A stretch of 10,318 nt of DNA from an uncultured Bacilli bacterium. GTDB lineage: Bacteria > Bacillota_I > Bacilli_A > RF39 > UBA660. Positions within the stretch are counted from its first letter, which is position 1. Every line of letters begins with the position of its first letter. Both the position numbers and the translations under genes were made by a program. Positions 5,356 to 10,318 of this stretch are shown in pieces. The stretch spans positions 1-10,318 of the forward strand of contig CANRDR010000046.1 of assembly GCA_947629425.1 (NCBI GenBank). Reading direction: 5' to 3'. Under the pieces are notes generated by a model that saw nothing but the letters and a program-made list of their open reading frames with translations, was not told the origin of the DNA and made no database searches.

Positions 5356-6460
5356 ACAATTAAAAAAATTAATTATAGTTGTTATTATAGGAATATTATT
5401 TTATACAGTTATTAACAATATAAATGTTGTATTAAATATATTATTAAAAATATTTGATGTATTATTTCCATTTATATTAGGTATAGTTATTGCATTTATA
5501 TTAAATATACCTATGACTAAAATAGAAAATATTTTTAAAAAATATAAAAAAAATAAAATAGGTAAAATTAGTATTAGAGTTATATCTATTACAATATCTT
5601 TAATTATATTTTTTGCTATACTTTTATTTATATCATTTTTACTTATTCCAGAATTAATAGAAAATATACAATTATTGATTACTAATATACCTACATTCTT
5701 AAAAAATATAGAAAGTTGGATATTAAATTTACTTTCTAGTATTCCACAAGTACAAGATAAAGTAAGAGAATTATTTCAAAGTAGTGCAAGTATTGATAAC
5801 TTAGTAGTTACTGTTTTAAATTATATTGTTAATGGTTCTATTAGTTTTATTAGTAGTTTTATATCTAGTATTGTTACTTTATTTACTGCATTAGTTTTTG
5901 CAATATATATGGTTAGTCAAAAAGAATATTTACAAAAGGGTTTAAAAAAATTAATGGATGCTTATTTAAATAAAAAACATTCAAAAAAAATATTAGAAAT
6001 ATCATCACTTGCTAATAAAACATTCTCTTCATTTATTTCAGGACAATGTGTAGAAGCTGCAATATTAGGTGGAATATTCTTTATAGTACTTACAGTATTT
6101 AAATTCCCATATGCATTAATAATAAGTGTTTTAACTGCAATAACTGCTTTAATACCTATATTTGGTGCATTAATTGCAATGGTTATTGGTGCTATATTAA
6201 TAGCAGTAACTAATCCAATACAAGCACTAATATTTATAGTATTATTCTTAGTTATTCAACAAATTGAAGGTAATTTTATATATCCTAGAGTTGTAGGTAA
6301 ATCAGTTGGTTTATCTCCATTATGGACACTTCTTGCAATAACTGTTGGAGGAAGTTTATTTGGTATTGTAGGTATGCTTATTGGCCTTCCTCTTGCAAGT
6401 ATAGTTTATGCTTTAATTAGAAACGATGTTCATAAAAGACTAAAAGAACCTAGTGAGTAA
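5345..6460 (+). CDS. AI-2E family transporter (PerM/YtvI-like permease)
   Basis: A 371-residue integral membrane protein of the AI-2E transporter family (PF01594). Only a few members export autoinducer-2; others act as sodium/proton antiporters or are uncharacterised, so the substrate is open. It shows N-terminal paired helices (about 8-55), a helix pair near 75-95, an extracytoplasmic loop region (about 100-150), and the conserved C-terminal block with PYALIISVLTAITALIPIFG, then QQIEGNFIYPRVVGKSVGLSPLW, and GMLIGLPLASIVYALIR. Length is usual. It starts with GTG inside the end of the HAD-GtrA gene (11-base overlap), preceded by GAAAGG, so the two are co-transcribed and coupled. Its stop codon lies in the loop of the terminator hairpin. 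Confidence 0.93.
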   Translation: MKDEQLKKLIIVVIIGILFYTVINNINVVLNILLKIFDVLFPFILGIVIAFILNIPMTKIENIFKKYKKNKIGKISIRVISITISLIIFFAILLFISFLLIPELIENIQLLITNIPTFLKNIESWILNLLSSIPQVQDKVRELFQSSASIDNLVVTVLNYIVNGSISFISSFISSIVTLFTALVFAIYMVSQKEYLQKGLKKLMDAYLNKKHSKKILEISSLANKTFSSFISGQCVEAAILGGIFFIVLTVFKFPYALIISVLTAITALIPIFGALIAMVIGAILIAVTNPIQALIFIVLFLVIQQIEGNFIYPRVVGKSVGLSPLWTLLAITVGGSLFGIVGMLIGLPLASIVYALIRNDVHKRLKEPSE

Positions 6461-6482
6461 TCATTAGGTTTTAATTTAATTT
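6447..6482. terminator. Bidirectional terminator between AI-2E permease and HigA genes
   Basis: AACCTAGTGA (6447-6456) pairs with TCATTAGGTT (6461-6470) in a 10-bp stem (one G-T pair) with a GTAA loop, followed by TTAATTTAATTT. The loop contains the permease stop codon. Read on the minus strand it closes the toxin-antitoxin operon, with CTTTTAGTCTTTT as the tail. The stem is strong; the T-tracts are interrupted. Confidence 0.75.
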
Positions 6483-7556
6483 ATACTGTTCTTTATATTG
6501 TGATAAAAACTTATAATTGTTCTTTTCTTTTTGTATTCTACCTATTACTATACTAGGTATAACATTTTGTGTTTTTGCAAATATTTTTATATTTTTATAT
6601 AAATGATAATTTTCATTTGTTATAAACTCTATATAATCATTTTCATTTATTAACTGATTTTTTGCAAAATTATCTGCTTGCTTTTCTTGTTCACTATCTA
6701 TAAATGAATAATCAATATATTGATTTGAAAAATCTTCATTAATCAAATGATAAATTTCATGAAATAACGTAAACCAAAATATATCACAAAAAGTTTTTCT
6801 TAAAGTCATACATAAAATTACTTTATTATTTAGTTTTTGAATAAAACCTTGCACTGGAGCCCCAGTAAAATGTTCTATTACATCAAATGCAATTCCACAT
6901 TCTGAAAAAATATCTTTTAATTTTTTTATCATATCTTGTGTTGATAAAAACATTGTACTTTTTATTTCATCATATTTTGTAATTAATTTATTCTTATCAA
7001 ATATATTTTTTACATTAATTTTATTAGTATAATATTCACATATTTTTTGCCATGCATATAAAACATAAATATTAACTTTATTTGATTTTGAACCTCTAAA
7101 TGCAACTTGTTGTAATGGTAAATTTGGTATCATACATAAATCATTTATATTTAAAAATTTTCTCATATTTAGAATTGTTATTTGTTTACCAGTATTTTTT
7201 TCTATAATACCTTTATTTTCACAATATTTAACAATATCTTTTAATTCTAATAAAACTTCTAATTCTTTATCAGTAATATTATTTAAATTTTCTAATTCAA
7301 CAATTTCTTTATCATAAATACCTTGTAAATTAATCCAAAATTCAGTTGATATTCCAAATACATATTCCAAACGGTTTGCAAATCTTGAAGATATATCTTT
7401 TTTACCATTTATAATTTGACTAATATGTTTTGCTGAATAACCAGTACGTATAGCAAGTTCTTCTTGAGACATATTTCTTGTCTCAATTAATTCTTTAATT
7501 GTTTCTCCAGGATGTATTATCAAACTAGGGGATAAGCCAAGCACATTTTCCGCCAT
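6471..7556 (-). CDS. higA: HigA-type antitoxin with C-terminal ImmA/IrrE metallopeptidase domain
   Basis: A 361-residue protein, far longer than a classic HigA (about 100). Residues about 12-75 form the HigA-type helix-turn-helix: IHPGETIKELIETRNMSQEEL, the recognition region YSAKHISQIINGKKDIS, and FGISTEFW. The middle (80-245) is a poorly conserved linker. The C-terminus carries a zinc-peptidase motif HEIYH (266-270) and a third ligand in E-x-x-A-x-x-F-A (Glu291), as in ImmA/IrrE proteins that cleave repressors. ATG 7556 is chosen over the in-frame TTG at 7568, which lies directly on the AAAGGAG site; that gives a 32-base overlap with the toxin gene. It likely binds the toxin and represses the operon at the palindrome 7889-7913. 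The peptidase target is unknown. Confidence 0.88.
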   Translation of the reverse strand: MAENVLGLSPSLIIHPGETIKELIETRNMSQEELAIRTGYSAKHISQIINGKKDISSRFANRLEYVFGISTEFWINLQGIYDKEIVELENLNNITDKELEVLLELKDIVKYCENKGIIEKNTGKQITILNMRKFLNINDLCMIPNLPLQQVAFRGSKSNKVNIYVLYAWQKICEYYTNKINVKNIFDKNKLITKYDEIKSTMFLSTQDMIKKLKDIFSECGIAFDVIEHFTGAPVQGFIQKLNNKVILCMTLRKTFCDIFWFTLFHEIYHLINEDFSNQYIDYSFIDSEQEKQADNFAKNQLINENDYIEFITNENYHLYKNIKIFAKTQNVIPSIVIGRIQKEKNNYKFLSQYKEQYKLN

Positions 7557-7872
7557 GATAATCTGCAACTCCTTTCACATTAACTACTTCACATTTTTTT
7601 AAACTTTCATCATCTAAAAATTCTGTTATTGGTTCTACTATTAATCTATAATTTTTTGTTAAACTTATTCCAAATAAATTACTTAAATTTCCTACTAAAG
7701 GATGAGGTTTTCCAATACCATTATCTAAATATTGTTTAAAATTACTTGATGCCGCTAATTCATTAAATCTTCTTTTTAATAGTTTAGTCTTATCTAAACC
7801 AATTTTTTTGATTATTTGATTATAGTCTTTTAATAATTTATTTAGTTTATTGTCCTTTACTACTATTTGCAA
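7525..7872 (-). CDS. higB: HigB-type toxin, RelE superfamily mRNA interferase
   Basis: A 115-residue protein of the HigB/'killer protein' group, which cuts mRNA on the ribosome. Signature blocks: a helical N-terminus with LLKRRFNELAASSN (31-44), LSNLFGISLTKNYRLIVEP (63-81) including the conserved Arg76, and the terminal ADYH (103-106) with its catalytic-type His. The nine residues after ADYH come from the part that overlaps the antitoxin gene. The only good start is TTG at 7872, eight bases after a near-perfect AAGGAGG; no ATG is near the N-terminus. A weak start codon on a strong ribosome binding site may limit toxin synthesis. Toxin before antitoxin is the normal HigBA order. Confidence 0.9.
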   Translation of the reverse strand: MQIVVKDNKLNKLLKDYNQIIKKIGLDKTKLLKRRFNELAASSNFKQYLDNGIGKPHPLVGNLSNLFGISLTKNYRLIVEPITEFLDDESLKKCEVVNVKGVADYHGGKCAWLIP

Positions 7873-7888
7873 TCAAAACCCCTCCTTG

Positions 7889-7913
7889 TTAAATTACCTT
7901 TTAGGTAATTTAA
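7889..7913. promoter_or_regulatory. Palindromic operator of the HigBA operon
   Basis: A perfect 11-bp inverted repeat (7889-7899 and 7903-7913) with a 3-base centre, core AAATTACCT-TTT-AGGTAATTT. It touches the -10 element and covers the predicted start, where HigA dimers usually bind for autorepression. No second copy was noticed in the window. Confidence 0.75.
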
Positions 7914-7941
7914 TTATACATTTGTTTTATTTTTTAGTCAA
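7913..7941 (-). promoter_or_regulatory. HigBA promoter
   Basis: On the minus strand TTGACT (7941-7936), a 17-base spacer, and a perfect TATAAT (7918-7913). This is the closest match to consensus in the window, as is common for autorepressed toxin-antitoxin operons. Start expected near 7906, inside the palindrome. Confidence 0.85.
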
Positions 7942-7959
7942 TAAAAAAAGAATAGTTTT

Positions 7960-9159
7960 TTATGTATACATAATATCTATATCAACATCTCCATTAATTC
8001 CATCTATTCTTCCATTACTACACATCTGCCAAAACATATAGTCCCCTTCATAATCGGTTTGTTTTGTATAATGTGCAAGCCAAATAATATTATTATTTTT
8101 AAGCCATATATCTTCTAAATACGCTTTACTACTATAAAGCATACCTTTATATCCTTTTTTCTCTACAGTTTTTATAAATTCTTCTGCCATATTAGTTAAA
8201 TTAAAGAAACTTAAATTATATTTATTATAATTAGACCATTCTTCCCAATCAAATGCTATTGGTAAATCAACTTTATAATCTTTTATTTGATTTAATACAA
8301 AATTAGCATTTTCTTTAGCCTTTTCCATACTTGTTGCATAAGAATAAAAATATAATCCTACAGGTATACCATATTTATTAGCATTTTCTATATTATTTAT
8401 AAATTCACTATCTAAAAAATAATCTCCTGTTCTTCCTTTAGTACCTCCAACTCTTAAAATTAAAAATTCAACTCCAGATTCTTTTATTTTTTCAAAATCA
8501 ATACTTCCTTGCCATTCAGATACATCTAATCCTATTTTAGTTTTATCTGTTTTATAATTATTAACAACGTCTTTAAAATAAGTATATGTTTTTGTCCCAT
8601 TACTACTACTTCCAGATGGAGTATATACATTTAAAGTAAATTCTTGTTTGCTTTCATTATTGCTATTATCTACTGCTTTAAATACTAAATTATATTTACC
8701 TTCAGTATTTAAATCATATTCTCCTTCTATAAAACAATTTGGATTATCATCATAATTATCTCCACACATTATTTTTTCTACTAAATCGATATCACTACCT
8801 TTAACTACATTATATGTTTTACCTAACCATATTACTGGTGGAACTGTATCTATTACATTAACTTTATAAGAATAATTTAATTTAATGTTATCATCATTTA
8901 TAAAAGTAAATTTAACTTCTTTTTCTCCTAATTTAGTAGAATCAATTTTATAATCATCAGTAATTTTACCATTAATAGAAGTAATATAATCTGATACTTT
9001 TTTATCACTATTGAATTCTAATGTATTATCATTATTTAATACTATTTCTATCTTAGCATTTTTAATTTTATAATAATTTATTATTTTAGGTATAAATATA
9101 ATAGATGTTATTAAAATTAATAAAACTATACTAATTATAATTATTTTCTTTTTCAACAT
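7960..9159 (-). CDS. Membrane-anchored GH25 muramidase with Ig-like domain
   Basis: A 399-residue extracellular cell-wall hydrolase. Residues about 4-27 form an uncleaved-looking signal anchor (KKKIIIISIVLLILIT, no clear cleavage site). Residues about 36-180 form a beta-rich spacer; its second part, with DTVPPVIWLG and KAVDNSNNESKQEF, fits a DUF5011/Ig-like domain, and holds two cysteines (132, 142). After a Ser/Gly linker the GH25 domain runs from about 209 to the end: IGLDVSEWQG with Asp212, LPIAFDWEEW with catalytic-type Asp304 and Glu306, and the terminal DVDIDIMY. GH25 enzymes cut the MurNAc-GlcNAc bond of peptidoglycan. ATG 9159 follows AGGTGAT at the right spacing; a GTG two codons earlier is part of that ribosome binding site. 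There is no strong terminator before the toxin module, so some read-through is likely. Confidence 0.92.
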   Translation of the reverse strand: MLKKKIIIISIVLLILITSIIFIPKIINYYKIKNAKIEIVLNNDNTLEFNSDKKVSDYITSINGKITDDYKIDSTKLGEKEVKFTFINDDNIKLNYSYKVNVIDTVPPVIWLGKTYNVVKGSDIDLVEKIMCGDNYDDNPNCFIEGEYDLNTEGKYNLVFKAVDNSNNESKQEFTLNVYTPSGSSSNGTKTYTYFKDVVNNYKTDKTKIGLDVSEWQGSIDFEKIKESGVEFLILRVGGTKGRTGDYFLDSEFINNIENANKYGIPVGLYFYSYATSMEKAKENANFVLNQIKDYKVDLPIAFDWEEWSNYNKYNLSFFNLTNMAEEFIKTVEKKGYKGMLYSSKAYLEDIWLKNNNIIWLAHYTKQTDYEGDYMFWQMCSNGRIDGINGDVDIDIMYT

Positions 9160-9173
9160 TATCACCTATTAAA

Positions 9174-9202
9174 ATAATATCATAAAATAAATTGATTTTA
9201 AA
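9174..9202 (-). promoter_or_regulatory. Promoter of the GH25 gene
   Basis: On the minus strand TATTAT (9179-9174) is preceded by TGA (extended -10); a weak -35 (TTTAAA, 9202-9197) lies 17 bases upstream. It overlaps the -35 of the divergent small gene, so the two promoters may compete. Confidence 0.5.
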
Positions 9203-9219
9203 TTGAAATATTATATAAT
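9192..9219 (+). promoter_or_regulatory. Promoter of the 59-residue gene
   Basis: TTGATT (9192-9197), a 16-base spacer, then a perfect TATAAT (9214-9219). Start expected near 9226, leaving a leader of about 13 bases that holds the ribosome binding site. Confidence 0.6.
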
Positions 9220-9238
9220 TAAATAGAGAGGAATGTTT

Positions 9239-9418
9239 ATGAAAGAAATAGTAGAAGCAAAAAAAATTGATAAACCTTTTATAGTATCAAAAGATAAAAT
9301 TAATGAATTTTTAAATCAAAGTAAAGATAGTAAAATATATGATCAAATAGAAAAAGTTAAAAAGAAAATGAATATAGATATGCCAAAAGTTTTAAGCAAG
9401 CGTATTAATAATAAATAA
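9239..9418 (+). CDS. 59-residue basic protein of unknown function
   Basis: A small, Lys-rich, cytoplasmic-looking protein without membrane segment. It starts MKEIVEAKKIDKPFIVSKDK, has a short beta-like KPFIVS segment (13-18), and then predicted helices through KIYDQIEKVKKKMNIDM. I do not recognise a family. ATG 9239 is chosen because GAGG lies seven bases upstream; the in-frame ATG at 9233 is too close to it. A good promoter upstream, a plausible ribosome binding site and a hairpin terminator downstream support a real gene. Layout (a short beta strand then helices) is compatible with an antitoxin-like or DNA-associated protein, but no partner gene is adjacent. Confidence 0.65.
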   Translation: MKEIVEAKKIDKPFIVSKDKINEFLNQSKDSKIYDQIEKVKKKMNIDMPKVLSKRINNK

Positions 9419-9460
9419 ATTATTATATTTATCATATACGTAAACAATTATTTAATATTT

Positions 9461-9508
9461 AAAAACAGTAAAAAATTCAATTATTGTTTTAACTTCCTTA
9501 CTGTTTTT
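9461..9508. terminator. Bidirectional hairpin between two converging genes
   Basis: AAAAACAGTAA (9461-9471) pairs with TTACTGTTTTT (9498-9508) in an 11-bp stem with a 26-base AT-rich loop. It lies between the ends of the small plus-strand gene and the minus-strand surface-protein gene; A and T runs on both arms would serve both directions. Confidence 0.6.
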
Positions 9509-9527
9509 ATATGACTTAATTTAAAAA

Positions 9528-10318
9528 CTATTTATCATTCAGAACGGTATAAGGATTTCCTTTTGTGCCATTACCTGAAACATATTCTATATCTTTATTT
9601 AATACTATGGATGGTCTTAAATCATAAGTTTTAGTAATTGTTTGTTCACTTATTGTACCTTTTCCTACATCCCATTCATCAGTTTTTGTTTCTCCAGAAA
9701 CTGTAAATCTATGTTCATAAAAAGTGGTTATATCAAAAGGTGACAATGTCCACCATCTCTTCGTAGAATTATAAAGATAATAATTTATGTTATCATGCCA
9801 AATTTTTCCGCCTGCAAATGCTACTTCATCTGCTGTTAATGTTCCTATATAATCTTCCATTATTGTGTCACTAAATGCTTTGGTAAGTTGTATTGAATAA
9901 TCTATATATAATTTAAAATATTCTTCATAATAAAAAGTACCAGATTTTAATTCTATTTCGTGATGAGAACTATCATAATATTTTGAATTGTTTCCTAAAT
10001 TCCATATATCTTTTTTTAATAAATTTGTATCAAAATTATTTTCATTTAACCATTTATCAAATTTTGTTTTCATACATGTTTCACTATCATTTTCGCAATT
10101 TTCATAATCCGCTTTATAGGGATTTTCTAGTGTTGAATTTCCTTTATATCCAAAAGTTCCCTCTCCTATAAATGAATTTTCTCCTCCTTCTGCAGTTTCA
10201 CAAGGTTTTGTACTATCATAAAGTATTATTTTTACTGAACTATCTCCCTCTATTCTTACTATTCTCCAACACATTTCATTAAAGTTTAAATAATTATCTT
10301 GTACATTGCCTCTAAAGT
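9528..10318 (-). CDS. C-terminal part of a large secreted or surface protein, cut by the window edge
   Basis: The frame stays open from the stop at 9528 to the right edge, so the gene is incomplete at its 5' end; the ATG at 10274 is internal, because in-frame codons before it encode FRGNVQDNYLNFNE, which continues into MCWRIVRIEGDSSVKIILYD. This RG.V..NY..F...WRIVRI.GD pattern, the later KFDKWLN, the RWWTLSPFD segment and the ending YDLRPSIVLN followed by GNGTKGNPYTV are familiar from surface-type proteins of low-GC gut Firmicutes, often with pilin-like or repeat-bearing N-termini. Function is unknown. Four Cys residues around 26-70 after the internal Met suggest disulfides and export. No membrane segment is visible in the part present. 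Confidence 0.75.
   Translation of the reverse strand, partial: FRGNVQDNYLNFNEMCWRIVRIEGDSSVKIILYDSTKPCETAEGGENSFIGEGTFGYKGNSTLENPYKADYENCENDSETCMKTKFDKWLNENNFDTNLLKKDIWNLGNNSKYYDSSHHEIELKSGTFYYEEYFKLYIDYSIQLTKAFSDTIMEDYIGTLTADEVAFAGGKIWHDNINYYLYNSTKRWWTLSPFDITTFYEHRFTVSGETKTDEWDVGKGTISEQTITKTYDLRPSIVLNKDIEYVSGNGTKGNPYTVLNDK

Noticed and set aside
7962..7971. ATGTATACAT palindrome at the end of the muramidase gene as an operator or terminator
   Set aside because: It mostly consists of the last codons of the gene, is only 10 bases long, and forms no GC-containing stem with a T-run; AT-only pairing is expected by chance here.
7850..8041. Plus-strand frame of 63 residues across the HigBA promoter
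   Set aside because: It overlaps the toxin start, operator and muramidase end on the other strand and has no ribosome binding site.
9983..10171. Plus-strand frame of 62 residues
   Set aside because: It is antisense to the surface-protein gene, with low-complexity Phe/Leu/Tyr content and no start signals.
1..10318. Mycoplasma genetic code (TGA as Trp)
   Set aside because: Checked Trp codons in secE and the AI-2E permease are TGG, and the HAD-GtrA gene ends in TGA exactly where the next gene overlaps.

Overview
The window comes from a very AT-rich, low-GC Gram-positive bacterium of the Bacilli / Mollicutes-like lineages; uncultured gut groups such as RF39 would fit, but the genus is not decided. 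Supporting signs are A/T-ending codons, strong AAGGAG-type ribosome binding sites, poly-T intrinsic terminators, and a Firmicutes-style secE-nusG pair. TGA is used as a stop and the tryptophan codons I checked are TGG, so the standard bacterial code is in use, not the Mycoplasma code.

Layout. Positions 1-193 hold no gene; there is a possible leftward promoter, an inverted-repeat region and a C8 run. On the minus strand follow secE-nusG (957 to 221), closed by a terminator that overlaps the nusG stop, and a tRNA-Glu(CTC) gene (1241 to 1165) with its own promoter and terminator. Next is a three-gene minus-strand operon (4177 to 1302): a large coiled-coil protein with Gly-rich hydrophobic segments, flanked on both sides by small DUF1292-like proteins that resemble each other. 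Divergent from it is a plus-strand pair (4321 to 6460): a HAD phosphatase fused to a GtrA-like membrane domain, then an AI-2E-family permease. A 10-bp hairpin terminator separates this pair from a minus-strand HigB/HigA toxin-antitoxin module whose antitoxin carries an extra ImmA/IrrE-type metallopeptidase domain (7872 to 6471).

Upstream of the toxin module on the minus strand is a membrane-anchored GH25 muramidase with an Ig-like spacer (9159 to 7960). It is divergent from a 59-residue unknown protein (9239 to 9418). The right edge cuts through the C-terminal half of a probably secreted surface protein on the minus strand (10318 to 9528).

Functional picture. secE-nusG and the tRNA are housekeeping genes. 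The rest is a patchwork of short envelope and accessory units: a muramidase, a surface protein, permease and lipid-carrier-type membrane proteins, a toxin-antitoxin module, and the uncharacterised coiled-coil operon. The coiled-coil operon is the best candidate for something undescribed. Several promoters share an extended -10 of the form TGATATWWT, and two genes share the start context AGGTGATAATG.
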